Positions 11,046 through 21,207 of a DNA stretch of 64,000 nucleotides are shown here, in pieces; the stretch's first letter is position 1; every line of letters begins with the position of its first letter. Location of the stretch: NCBI GenBank assembly GCA_026770575.1, contig MU657282.1, positions 1 to 64,000 on the forward strand, read 5' to 3'. The position numbers and the translations under genes are program-made. Under the pieces are notes generated by a model that had not been told where the DNA came from, made no database searches, and saw only the letters and a list, made by a program, of their open reading frames with translations. This DNA comes from Pelagophyceae sp. CCMP2097 (taxonomy: Eukaryota > Sar > Pelagophyceae).

Positions 11046-12089
11046 ATGGCCTTCCGGGGCGCTCGGCTGGCCGTCCGGCTGGACCGGTCTTTCAGGGGCC
11101 ATGCGATCCTGAAGAAGCACAGAGGCTCCGTGATGAGCAGGGCGCTCTCGAGCGACGCCGGCGCCTGGCGCGACGCGAGGGCGAGCAGGGACAACACGGC
11201 GCGGCTCTGGGACGCCGAAACGGGGGCGCAACAGACGACGCTCACGAGGCACAGCGCCTGGGTCAAGGGCTGCGCCTTCTCGCCCGACGGCAAGCGCGTC
11301 GCGACGGCGAGCGACGACCAAAGGGCGCGGCTCTGGGACGCCGCGACGGGCGCGCTGCAGACGACCATCAAGCACCCCCGCATCGTCAGTGGCTGCGCGT
11401 TCTCGCCCGACGGCAAGCGCCTCGTGACGGCGTGCAATGACACGACGGCGCGGCTCTGGGACACCGAGACGGGCAAGCCGCAGTTGATGCTCGTGGGGCA
11501 CGACGCCAACGTGAAGAGCTGCGCGTTCTCGCCCGACGGAAAGCGCATCGTAACTGCGAGCAAGGACAAGACGGCGCGGCTCTGGGACGCCAAGAAAGGC
11601 ACGCTACAGGCGACGCTCGAGGAGCACACCAGCTACGTCAATAGCTGCGCGTTCTCGCCCGACGGCACGCGCGTCGTGACGGCGAGCAGCGATGGGACGG
11701 CGCGTATCTGGGACGCCGCGACGGGCGCGCTGCAGACGATGCTCCAGGGGCGCCTTCAAGACGTCGTCACGAGCTGCGCGTTCTCGCCCGACGGCAAGCG
11801 CGTCGTGACAGGGAGCGCCGACGAGACGGCGAAGATCTGGGACGCCGAGACGGGCACGCTACAGATGCTGCTCGAGGGGCACATTGGCATCGTGAACAGC
11901 TGCGCCTTCTCGCCCGACGGCACGCGCGTCTTGACGGCGAGCAACGACATGACGGCGCGGCTCTGGGACGCCGAGACGGGCGATGAGCAGACGAAGCTCG
12001 CGGGACACTCCGGCGGCATCTTCTGCTGCGCGTTCTCGCCCGACGGCACGCGCGTCGTGACGTCGAGCGGCAACTATCTCCCGGGGTGA
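11046..12089 (+). CDS. WD40-repeat protein A, C-terminus frameshifted
   Basis: An ATG at 10950 opens the frame, but 11046 (MAFRGARLAVRL) matches the start of the neighbouring WD40 gene and is preferred. About seven WD40 units of roughly 42 residues follow, each with CAFSPDGKRVVTAS and TARLWDAETG. They are unusually uniform at protein and DNA level. The frame ends in the last unit (SSGNYLPG then TGA at 12087-12089). The remainder of that blade, TARLWNV, continues just after the stop in another frame. The tail is therefore decayed or misread. WD40 propellers are binding scaffolds; no partner can be inferred. It is a tandem paralogue of the gene at 12449. Confidence 0.8.
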   Translation: MAFRGARLAVRLDRSFRGHAILKKHRGSVMSRALSSDAGAWRDARASRDNTARLWDAETGAQQTTLTRHSAWVKGCAFSPDGKRVATASDDQRARLWDAATGALQTTIKHPRIVSGCAFSPDGKRLVTACNDTTARLWDTETGKPQLMLVGHDANVKSCAFSPDGKRIVTASKDKTARLWDAKKGTLQATLEEHTSYVNSCAFSPDGTRVVTASSDGTARIWDAATGALQTMLQGRLQDVVTSCAFSPDGKRVVTGSADETAKIWDAETGTLQMLLEGHIGIVNSCAFSPDGTRVLTASNDMTARLWDAETGDEQTKLAGHSGGIFCCAFSPDGTRVVTSSGNYLPG

Positions 12090-12448
12090 CGGCGCGGCTC
12101 TGGAATGTCGTGCAGGCTCCTCGGACTCCGTTGGAGCTCGAGTCAGTTGACGGCCTCGCTGCCCGTCCGAAAAAAGGAGCAGTATCGGCAACCATTCAGC
12201 CGTAACACGCTTTCCGAACATTGCCTCCCACGGAAGCCTAAGTTTCTTTACGAGCCTCCCGCGCCAGGAGGGTGCGAGTCGCACCGCCCCATCGCCCCAG
12301 CCATCCGGTGTGGGTCAGAAACGGCGCCGCAGAAGAGGGATTGAATCAAATCTTTCCGGCCGCGCTTATTTGAGCGATCGTTCGCGAGCAGACCGCCGCG
12401 CGCCGGCCGCCCCGCGAGCCGTGTCGTTCGGGAGAGCGGTGATTTCGG
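12090..12448. other. spacer between tandem WD40 genes
   Basis: The first 120 bases are the out-of-frame tail of WD40 gene A (TARLWNV and a short extension). The rest shows no coding signal. Confidence 0.5.
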
Positions 12449-13510
12449 ATGTTTTGTAGGTGGGGCTTCCGTGGCGGCCGGCTGGCCGTGAGGTTGGACC
12501 CGCCTCTGCAAAGTCGAGCGATGCTCCACCTCATGAGGCAGCGAGCCGTCGCGAGCAAGGCGTTTTCGAGCGACTGCGCGTCGTCGAGCGACGACGTGAC
12601 GGTGCGGCTCTGGGACGCGAAAACGGGCGCGCTGCAGACGGCGCTCACAGACTGCACTGGCTACGTCAATTGCGCCACGTTCTCGCCCGACGGCAAGCGC
12701 CTCGCCACCGCGAGCAGGGACAAGACGGTGCGGCTCTGGGACGCCGCGATGGGCGCGCTGCAGACGACCATCAAGCACACCCGTTTCGTCAACAGCTGCG
12801 CGTTCTCGCCCGACGGCAAGCGCATCGTGACGGCGAGCAACGACGCGTCGGCGCGGGTCTGGGACGCCGAGACGGGCGCGGTGCTGAAGACGCTCGCGGG
12901 GCACAAAAACGTGGTCAAGAGCTGCGCGTTCTCGCCCGACGGCAAGCGCATCGTGACGGCGAGCAAGGACAAGACGGCGCGGCTGTGGAACGCCGCGACG
13001 GGCGCGCTGCAGAAGACGCTCGAGGGCCACACCAACATCGTCAATAGCTGCGCGTTCTCGCCCGACGGCACGCGCGTCTTGACGGCGAGCAGCGACAAGT
13101 CGGCGAAGCTGTGGGTCGCCGCGACGGGCGAGCTGCTGAGGACGTTCGAGGAGGACCTTAATGACGTCGTCGTGAACTGCGCGTTCTCGCCCGACGGCAC
13201 GCGCATCGCGACGGCGAGCACCAGGGGGACGGCGCGGATCTGGGACGTCGAGACGGGCAAGTTGCAGCTGAAGTTCGACGCGCACGGCGGTGCCGTCTGG
13301 AGCTGCGCGTTCTCGCCCGACGGCAAGCGCCTCGTGACGGCGGGCGGCGACGCGGCGGCGCGCATCTGGGACGCCGAGACGGGCGAGGTGCAGCTGCTCC
13401 TCCAGGGCTACACCGGCGAGGTCCGCAGCTGCGCCTTCTCGCCCGACGGCGAGCGCGTCGTGACGGGGAGCGAGGACAAGACGGCGCAGCACTGGAACGT
13501 AAAATATTAA
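12449..13510 (+). CDS. WD40-repeat protein B
   Basis: The single exon encodes 353 residues ending HWNVKY. The leader GFRGGRLAVRLD parallels GFxGxRLAVRLD in gene A. Seven to eight nearly identical WD40 blades follow, with the repeated core CAFSPDGKR and the Trp-Asp/Trp-Asn ends RLWDAATGALQ. There are no introns and no other domain. The uniformity between blades implies recent internal amplification or gene conversion. It resembles bacterial-style WD40 repeats, but transfer cannot be shown from sequence alone. Confidence 0.85.
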   Translation: MFCRWGFRGGRLAVRLDPPLQSRAMLHLMRQRAVASKAFSSDCASSSDDVTVRLWDAKTGALQTALTDCTGYVNCATFSPDGKRLATASRDKTVRLWDAAMGALQTTIKHTRFVNSCAFSPDGKRIVTASNDASARVWDAETGAVLKTLAGHKNVVKSCAFSPDGKRIVTASKDKTARLWNAATGALQKTLEGHTNIVNSCAFSPDGTRVLTASSDKSAKLWVAATGELLRTFEEDLNDVVVNCAFSPDGTRIATASTRGTARIWDVETGKLQLKFDAHGGAVWSCAFSPDGKRLVTAGGDAAARIWDAETGEVQLLLQGYTGEVRSCAFSPDGERVVTGSEDKTAQHWNVKY

Positions 13511-13655
13511 AATGAGGGTCCCTTCTTAGAAGCGAGGCCCCTTCAGAGTCCGACAGCTGTGGCTTCATGGGCGCACTGCGAGGATTGGGGTAGTCGTGCC
13601 CGCTCGATTTCGTGCGTCGCATCGACCAGTTGGCGAGGAGGGTCGGCATCGACGG

Positions 13656-14525
13656 TCATGTCGGTGGACCGGAGTGTGGCGCCGCGAGGAACGCCGCGAG
13701 CCCGTCGGCCGCCGCCGCGGCGTCGGCGTGTCCCTTGGCTGCGGCGCGCCTGAAGAGGCGCAGCGCCTCGTGGTAGTCCCGCGGCATGCCGTCGCCGTTT
13801 GCGTAACACGCGCCGAGGTTGAAGAGCCCGCCAGGGTGGCCCTGCGCCGCGGCGAGGCGGAACCACCGCGCGGCCTCGTCGTACGACTGCGCCACGCCCC
13901 TGCCATTGTAGAACATCGTGGCGAGACGGGATTGAGCGCGAGGATAGCCTTGCTCGGCTGCGCGCTGGTACCACTGCACGGCGGTCTTGTGGTCGCTCTT
14001 GACGCCGTTGCCTTCATCATAACACTGTCACAATACACTCTGAGCTGGTGCGTGCCCTTGCGCCGCAGCGCGCTCGTACAGCTGGGCCGCCCGCTCAAAG
14101 TTCTGCTTGAGACCAAGGTTAGCATTCATGTACCAGTCTCCGAGGTGCATCTGCGCCTCAGCGTTCCCCTTGTCCACGTGCTTCTGTAGCCGACGCACAA
14201 ACTCGGACGACGTGGTGGCGGGCGCTCGGCAGAGCGGGCATCGCTCGTCGTGCTGCCGGCACTTTGCAGAGCATTCCGTGCACATCCTCTTGCAGCAGCA
14301 AGGATAGAATGTTTGCTGGTTCCCTAGGAATGCCAGTGGAAGCAGGTCCAGGCAGATGGCACAAGTGCCGCGCCAGTCCGGCGCGTCGCCGTTCACCGTG
14401 CCCGCCTCGACCCCTGTCGTCCCTTCAAGCCGAACAGCCGATAAGCGCGCCGCCGCCTTTGCGCCGTCCGCTTGCAAGACGTCCGCGACGATAGCCGGCT
14501 CCTCCTTGACCTTCTTCGCCGGCAT
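13656..14525 (-). pseudogene. RING-finger and Sel1-repeat protein interrupted by one TGA
   Basis: The frame runs on the minus strand from MPAKKVKEEP (14525) to 13656. A RING-type zinc motif comes first (CAICLDLLPLAFL, then CCCKRMC, CSAKC and CPLC). Sel1-like repeats follow: GNAEAQMHLGDWYMNANLG, AAAQGHAPAQSVL, then after the stop QCYDEGNGVKSDHKTAVQWY and two more units. A single TGA (14028-14030) sits exactly where Sel1 repeats have a Gly, and the frame continues unchanged on both sides. This is most simply a Gly to stop point mutation or base-call error. RING-Sel1 proteins are probable E3 ubiquitin ligases. Upstream frame to 14675 is supplied by repeat A and is not thought to be native. Confidence 0.7.
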
Positions 14526-14611
14526 GAGCTCGTCGAGGAGCCGGTCCTGAAATTCTGCGAAGTCGGGGAGCCGTTTTTGAACTTGACATTTTTCACAGCT
14601 GTTGTTGAAAG

Positions 14612-15100
14612 TTATTACAAGAGCGCGCCGGAGGCACACGGAGGACCCGAAGGATACAGCCAAATCCCATTGCAATGCCCACGTAAATAATTGAAATTAN
14701 NNNNNNNNNNNNNNNNNNNNNNNNNNNNNNNNNNNNNNNNNNNNNNNNNNNNNNNNNNNNNNNNNNNNNNNNNNNNNNNNNNNNNNNNNNNNNNNNNNNN
14801 NNNNNNNNNNNNNNNNNNNNNNNNNNNNNNNNNNNNNNNNNNNNNNNNNNNNNNNNNNNNNNNNNNNNNNNNNNNNNNNNNNNNNNNNNNNNNNNNNNNN
14901 NNNNNNNNNNNNNNNNNNNNNNNNNNNNNNNNNNNNNNNNNNNNNNNNNNNNNNNNNNNNNNNNNNNNNNNNNNNNNNNNNNNNNNNNNNNNNNNNNNNN
15001 NNNNGCCCCAAGTAATCCTTCAATCAAAGGACCCGAAGGGCCCTGACCGTAAACTGACGTTGATCAAACGGTGCAGTCCCCTTCGGGGCCTGAATTAAAT
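14612..15100 (-). repeat. dispersed repeat A spanning assembly gap 1
   Basis: The left part (14612-14699) is the reverse complement of the block at 110-175. The right part (15005-15100) begins after the gap and contains GTAATCCTTCAATCAAAGGA and an imperfect inverted repeat around CCCGAAGGGCC...CCCCTTCGGGG. The same two flanks border the second gap at 55342-55571, so one element of unknown internal length has collapsed at both sites. Confidence 0.75.
14700..15004. other. assembly gap (305 N)
   Basis: Run of undetermined bases. Confidence 0.99.
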
Positions 15101-15257
15101 AAATGCTCTTAGAGCCAGCCAATTATTTGAAAATGGTGAAATTGTTAGGAAATGCGGTTACTAAAATTTTATTGCGGCTGAAAATGGTAATTGCAACAAC
15201 AACGTAGTTTCAACGGACGGCGATGCAGCGGCTGCGTCACAGCGAAACAGACCAGCA

Positions 15258-15581
15258 TTAGTAACGGGTGGCCGCTGCGCGGCGTTTTCTTTCAATCTGC
15301 ATGCACTGCGCCTTGTGCCCGCTCTCGTTCCAGTCTACGAGCTGGCACTTTTTCGAGCAGTAGTGGCGCGATTTGCACTTGGTGCAGTGCTTGCCGCCCG
15401 GCTCGTCGCAGACGCAGCAGGGCTTCCAAGCATCGGCCGCCGGCGGACCGTCCATCTGCCGGGACGCCCGCGCGTCGCACTGCTTGACCCACCCGAGAGC
15501 ACGGCGCGAGCTCAGCGCGCTTGCTGGCAATATTTGGGCGCCAGAGTGAGGCTTTGATTCCTGGTTGAAAAGGTTACGCAA
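15258..15581 (-). CDS. small MYND zinc-finger protein
   Basis: The protein has 107 residues. The C-terminal 45 form a complete MYND finger with Cys/His spacing CCVCDEPGGKHCTKCKS, HYCSKKCQLVDW, ESGHKAQC. The N-terminal half has no recognisable domain. MYND fingers bind proline-rich peptides. A finger this short, with no SET or other domain, could be an adaptor or the remnant of a larger protein. It diverges from the gene at 15615 by only 33 bases between start codons. Confidence 0.7.
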   Translation of the reverse strand: MRNLFNQESKPHSGAQILPASALSSRRALGWVKQCDARASRQMDGPPAADAWKPCCVCDEPGGKHCTKCKSRHYCSKKCQLVDWNESGHKAQCMQIERKRRAAATRY

Positions 15582-15614
15582 TACGAGTCTTTTGTGCGGC
15601 CGACCAGAGTTGGG

Positions 15615-17662
15615 ATGAAGCGACGCCGCGACGCGCCGCCGGCGTTCCGCACGCTGACGTCGCCGATCGTGCAGATGTTGGCGCGGGAAGTTATGTGCGG
15701 CGCCGCGCTCCGTGCTTCGCCGCGTCGATTCGCATTTCGCGGGGCGTCGGTTCCTCTGGCGCTGCTCGGGCGCCTCGTTTCCGCCCGCATGAATTCGCGC
15801 CGTCCCGCAGGCCGGTCCTACGCCATCTCGCCGCCGCCTCCTTTGAGGCAGTGCGATGAGTTTTTTCAGAAGAAGGAATCGATCGTCGGCACGGGCTTCT
15901 TCGCGCTCCGAGTCGACTACTCCGCCGCCGACGTCGTCGCGCTCTCGCGCGTCCGGGCCGGCAGAGCCATCTTCCTCAGCCAGCTCGAGTTCGACCTCGT
16001 GTGAGTTGGAATGCCCCGACGAAGCTGCCCGCCACCGCCCACCATCCGAGGAACAGGCTCCGCCTCCCCTGCGGCTCCAAGCTCGGCAAGGACGACGACG
16101 CCGCGTGCGTCCGGACAGCCGGAAGAGCCCCTGCGGCCATTCGACGGGCTTTTCGCGTCGTTTTTTTTCGACGCGCGGGGCGCAGGTTCGCGCTCGAGGC
16201 CTTGGTCGGCGGCCGGCGCTGGCGCCTCGATGTGGCCGTCTCGGATATTTTGGACATTTCGCTCGTGCGCGTCGCGCGCGCCTCGGACACGTCGCAAGAC
16301 GGCAGAGTCCAGACGACCTGAAACGCCCGAAGAGGGGCCTGCCCGTCGATGCTGAGGGGTAGAGAGCGGGTGTGCCCCGGGTTCGACGCTGCCGCGGCGC
16401 GCCTCTGCTCGATGCCGGAACCGTCTCATGTAGGTTCGCGGCCGAGGCGCGCTACGAGTGCCCGAACTGCGGCCGGCGCTGCGGCGCCTCGTCCCACTAC
16501 GACGCGCACCGCCGCGGGCCCTGCAGCCAGGCCACGTCCGACGCTCAGGGGCACTGGGCCGAGGACCTGTGGTCCGAGCACGTGTACATACCCGCGTCGG
16601 AAAATGTGGAGAGGGCCTTTTGCAACGGTGGATCGAGGAAGGAACATGCACCTGTGGCTTACGAGGGCTCTTGCAACGTCGACATCCGATGCCCGCAGGT
16701 CGGTGCTGCGCGTGGTCTTCCGCGCGGCGGGCCCGCGGCCGTGGGCGCACGAGGCGGCGGTGCTGCCTTCGGCGGGCGCACCGACGTGGCGCGGCGCGCC
16801 CGCGGACTGGGGCGCGGCGCGCGGCGCGGGCGACCCGCTGCGCGGCGAGCTGGAGCGCACGCGGCACCTGACGGCGCGGTTCCGGCACGAGTCTGAGAGC
16901 TCGGCGATTGCGGCGTTTGTCGACGCGACGCGCGGGGCCATTGCCGCAAAGCACTTTCGGCGCCCGGGCGCCGACCGCGCTGCGGATCAGGCTGCCGACG
17001 ACGCGCGCCAGGCCGCCGTCGACGCGCGCGGCACGCGGCCCGCCGCCGCCGCCGCGAGGGCACGCGCGCCGCCCGCGGAGGTGCCGGCGCAGGACTGGGC
17101 GCCCGATGCGCCGCCGCAGCGGCCGCCGGCGACGATCGTCATCGACGACGACGAGCCCATGGCCGACGACGCGCGCATGACCGCCGACGACGCGCGCATG
17201 GCAGCCGACGACACGCGCGTGAGAGCCGAAGAAGCGCGCATGGCCGCCGACGACGACGACGACGTGCAAATCGTCGACGCGCCGGCCCCGGCTTCCGAGC
17301 CGCGGGGAGAGCCCGAGGCGGAGCCGACCGAGGCCCAGCGGGCCGCCGCCGCCGAGGACGAAGCCGAAGCCGACGCCGACGCCGCCGCCGAGGACGCCGA
17401 GGCCCACGACGACATCCATTCGATGGACGCGCGTTCTATGGCGCCCGGCGATGCCGCCGCCGCCGCAATCGCCGCCATCGAGGCAGCGGACAACGACGAC
17501 GACGAGGCCGCCGACGACGAGGCCGCGGGCGACAACCACGCCGCCGCCGATGAAGGCGCCGACGACGCCGCCGCTGCCGACGACAACGGCGCTGACGATG
17601 ACGACGCCGAAGACGACGACAGCGACGAGCCTCCTGCAGCCGTCGTGGAAACTTCCGACTAG
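15615..17662 (+). CDS. unrecognised acidic protein with a CxxC zinc motif
   Basis: Exon 1 (15615-16000) ends at a consensus GTGAGT donor. Exon 2 begins at 16186 (LEFDLVFALEALVGG across the junction). A third exon begins near 16436 with the motif YECPNCGRRCGASSHYDAH, resembling a zinc finger. A last exon from 16699 reads SVLRVVFRAAGPRPW and then a strongly acidic, Ala-rich tail. The tail holds repeats such as MADDARMTADDARMAADD and long Asp/Ala runs. The exon 2-3 junction and the donor at 16584 are guesses. I recognise no family; the tail composition suggests a nuclear or histone-binding protein. Confidence 0.45.
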
Positions 17663-17903
17663 GGACCCTAAGCTCTCTATTCCCTCAGACCGTGCGGCCT
17701 CAACTCCCCCAGACTCGGTTTCCCTCGAGGCAGGACCACGACGCGTGCCCCTTAGGAGGAGCTTCGGGTCGTCGTGACTTGTTAGTGTCGATACGGCCCC
17801 CGTTTTAAGAGGAGCCGGCCCGCGTAGACGGCGCGGCGGGCTTTCGGTGTCTGGATTCCGGCCGCGCCGCCCCGCGGGCCGCGGCCGTGTCGCAGCGGCC
17901 GTG

Positions 17904-18821
17904 TTACATGGTGAGCTCCATGATGGCGTTGACGATGTCGCCGTCGTTCGACTTGAGCGCGGCAACCGCCTTGGGCCTGCTGCACGAAGCCTGCGACATG
18001 ACGAGCTCAATGTCCTTGGGCTCCAGGCCCGTCTCGTCGGCGCCGTCGGCGCCGTCGTCCTCGGCCACCGCCTTGGGCGCCGCCTGCTGCTGGGACGGCG
18101 CGGACGGCTGGAACTGCTGCGCCGCCTGCGACTGCGCCTGCGCCGAGAGGTCCTCGATCTTCGCCTCGCCGAAGATGACGTACGTGTCCGAGTTGGGCGA
18201 CTTGAAGACGTCCGGGTTGGAGATGGCGAAGAGGATGTTCTTCGACTTTTTCACGGTCACGCGGATGATGTCCGGCACCGCCTTCATGCCGAGCTTCTGC
18301 ATGGCCTTGCGGTTCTTCTTCTCCGCGCGATTCTGCTTGCCGCCCTTGGAGTCATCGCCGCCCGCCTCGCCCTCCTCTTCGAGGTCGGGCATCTCGTCCT
18401 ACGCGTCGAAACGTTTCCAAAGCCGCGAAGAGCGACTCCCGAAAGGGATGCGCGCCCGCCGTCCGTCTCAGCCAGCTCGGCAGCACACTGCGCGGGCTCC
18501 TCCTCGTCTGTGGCATCACTCCGCCTCGTCAAAGGGCCTGGCGAGCCCGCGCCGGCCGGCGGATCGCCACCGTGCGAGCCGCCGGCCCTCGCACGCGGCT
18601 CGCCGGTCCTCGCCGGCCCGTCGCGCACGGGCCACCGGCGCACGCTTTTTGGTGCCGGCGCGCCGTCCCCGCCCTCTGGCGTCCCTCTTTGTGCCCTTGC
18701 GCTTTCCGCACGTCTTCCACGCTGGATGACGGACGTCGCCCTCCTCGAGCTCGGGCATCTCGTCCTCCGAGTCGTCGAGCTCGGGGACGTCGTCCTCGTC
18801 CTTGTTCGCCATAGACGCCAT
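17904..18821 (-). CDS. NACA: nascent polypeptide-associated complex subunit alpha
   Basis: Exon 1 is 18821-18735 and exon 2 is 18398-17904 (193 residues), separated by a 336-nt GT-AG intron, the longest well-placed intron in the window. An acidic N-terminus ([20 protein letters not shown] across the junction) precedes the NAC domain ([52 protein letters not shown]). A C-terminal UBA domain follows ([20 protein letters not shown]). With beta-NAC it binds nascent chains at the ribosome exit and sorts them away from SRP. Length is typical for the family. Confidence 0.95.
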
Positions 18822-19375
18822 CGTTCAGTGGCTCGGAGGGACGGGGGATCGACTTCGCTCAACAAGACTGGCGATTTGACACGGACCGTTGCGCTTTTAC
18901 AAAACTTCCAACGGGTCTGTGAAAACCCGGAACAAAAGGGGCACCGCGGCGGCGGCGGGCGTGCCTCGAACGACGCCCGCGGCCCGCTCGAGCCGGTCGC
19001 TCGCTCTCCAAAGTGGCACTTCCCGTCCGCAGTCGAATGGCGTCGTGCCAGGTGCGAATTCGTTGGAGAGACCCTTCCGAGCCTCGAGCGTCGCCTCGGG
19101 AGGCGCCTCGAGAAATATGGCCGCTTCTGTGCCTTTGGGAGGTGGGGTCCTCGGTGGCCGCCGTTTCGAAGCCCGTGGCCACGACGTGGTTTAGCGATAT
19201 CCACATTTTTTGAAAAGACCGCGCCCGCGGCGCCTTCGTGCGCGGAGCGCGACCCAGAGACCGGCCCGTGCGCACCTACTGGGAGCGGGCGGCGCACGAG
19301 GCCCGGCCCGCGCGCGGCGGCACCTCTTTCGAGCGGCGGCCGGCCCGCGCGGCGCTGCGGCGCGGGTCGGTTCCG

Positions 19376-20874
19376 ATGCTCCGCGCGGCGTTGCTGGACG
19401 ACGGCGTCGTGGCCGGCGCGTTTTCGGACGGGGCGTGCCTCCTCGTCTCGCCCGACGGCACCGCGTTTGTGGCCATGGAGCCGCCGACGGACGACGCACC
19501 GGCGGCGTGCTTCAGACACGCGAGCCGCTTCTGCGTCTCAAAGTGGCGGCAGCGCCTCCGCGGCCTGCTGCGCCTGCGCAACGCCTTCCGAAACCGGCCC
19601 TACGTCGCAGCGAGGCTCGGCGACACGGTCGGGCAGACGACTCGCGCGGTCGCCGAGTGCGCGCTCGGCCGATTGGCCGTCCTGCGCCGCGACGTCGCCG
19701 TGCCGCGCGACGACGACGGCGCGCACGCCGCGCAACATGTCGTCTCGCTGCGGCTGCCGGCAGCTTCGGGCGACGCGTGGCGCGCCGCGCCCGCGCCGGA
19801 GCCTATCGTCGACGTCGGCGCCCCGGACCACTCGGCGCTCGCCGCGGTCCCGCACGACGTCTTCGCCTGGGCGCGCGGCGAAAAATGGTTCGGCGCCGCC
19901 GCGATCGTCGAGTGGACGCCGCAGGCAACGATCTTCGTCTCCGCCTGCGACGGCCACCAAACGCAGGTGCGTGTCCGTCATTGTCGAAATTCGATGCCGT
20001 CCGGTCTTCACACCGTCGCCGGGGGCGTCCGTCGCGGGGCCGGCCTGTGCAGAGGCCTCGTTTTGCGCGACGTCTGTCGGAGAAACATCTTTAGATCGAA
20101 GCGCGGCTGCAAGGGGTATCCGACGGCTTCGACGCGGCTCACGTTTATCAGTCGCGTGTCGCGCTCGTGCTCTTTCTACGCGGTGACGGCGCGTGCGCGG
20201 TGCGGTGCATCCAAAGGCTAGAAGACGGGACTCTGGACGACTGCGAGCTGGCCGAGGACGCCGCGGCGTGGGTGCCGTCCGCCGGCTTTGATGGCGCGAG
20301 CGCGCTTGCGCGGCTCGTTACGTTTGGCGACGACTTTCGCGCGCACTTCCGCGGCCTCGGGCGTTCCGAGGCGCTGCGCGACATGCTCGGCGTCGCCGAC
20401 GCCGCGCCGCTTCCAAAGCCGCCGAGGCTCTCGACGCGTCTCGTCGAGCGCGTCGCAGACTACCGCGGCGCCGCGCTGTCCGCTTTCGCCGACGGCCGCG
20501 TCCGGGGCGTCTTCGGCGACCGCGTCGTCGCCGAGGTCGACGCGGCCGGCCGCTTCTGCGATGCGCTCCTCGCCGACGCGACGCGCCTCCGCGTCGAGGC
20601 GCGCGACCCGGGGGCCCTCGGAGAACACGTAGCCGTGCTCCTCGACTTTCAGGCCTGGGCGCGGTCGCCGCCCGCCCAGCGCGACGTGGAGACGCTCCAG
20701 CGCCGCGACCACCTCGCGCAGGCCGCTGCCGCCGCGGAAGCCTCGAGACGCTTCGTCGGCTCGCACGCCAGACGCTCACACGCCCGCGCCGCGCCTTCCG
20801 AGTCGCCCAAAAACCTCCGCGACGCCGCCGCAGACGCGCTCGGTAAGACCGCCGCGCTCCTCCTCCGAGCGTGA
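19376..20874 (+). CDS. C5orf34-like protein
   Basis: Exon 1 ends at 19966 with a GTGCGT donor and exon 2 runs 20095-20874; the reading frame continues exactly. The start MLRAALLDDGVV at 19376 is preferred over an Arg-rich extension from 19238. The N-terminal FSDGACLLVSPDGTAFVAME, followed by RHASRFCVSKWRQRL, matches the first conserved domain of C5orf34. The C-terminal YRGAALSAFADGRVRGVFGD matches its second. The animal protein has no settled function, with a suggested cell-cycle link. Assignment is from recalled family pattern, so moderate. Confidence 0.6.
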
Positions 20875-21207
20875 CCGCGCCATGTAATCAAACCCTTTTC
20901 GTGCCCGTCCGCAGAGAACGACTCGGACGCCGGCCTCTGCACTCGAGTACTCTCGTCCCAGCGCCCTCTTCAGCCGCAGGCGGCTCACCAATGCTCCCCG
21001 GGATGAAACACCCGCAAGCAGACCCTCGAGCCTCGCCCAATGGCACTGCGCTCTCCAGAGTGCAGGGCCCGAGTGCGCCTCGATGGCGCCCGAATTTGAC
21101 CCGAAAGTAAATCGCGAGGACACGGATATTCCACGTTTGCCGCTCGTTTGCCGAGCCGACTCGGAGCGCTCGGTCGGTCGGTCGGTCGCATCTCATAGTC
21201 GGCGAAT
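20875..21207. other. intergenic, nothing recognised
   Basis: GC content falls slightly near 21100. No coding or RNA signal is seen. Confidence 0.5.

Noticed and set aside
12248..13492. minus-strand repeat-containing open frame opposite WD40 gene B
   Set aside because: Its repeats are only the complement of the WD40 DNA repeats.
17600..17900. possible small gene between the acidic protein and NACA
   Set aside because: No start codon with a coherent frame; simple 3' flanks of two convergent genes.
15917..18010. 697-codon minus-strand open frame opposite the acidic protein and NACA
   Set aside because: Arg/Gly/Val-rich composition, spans the end of NACA in another frame, no domain; a high-GC shadow.
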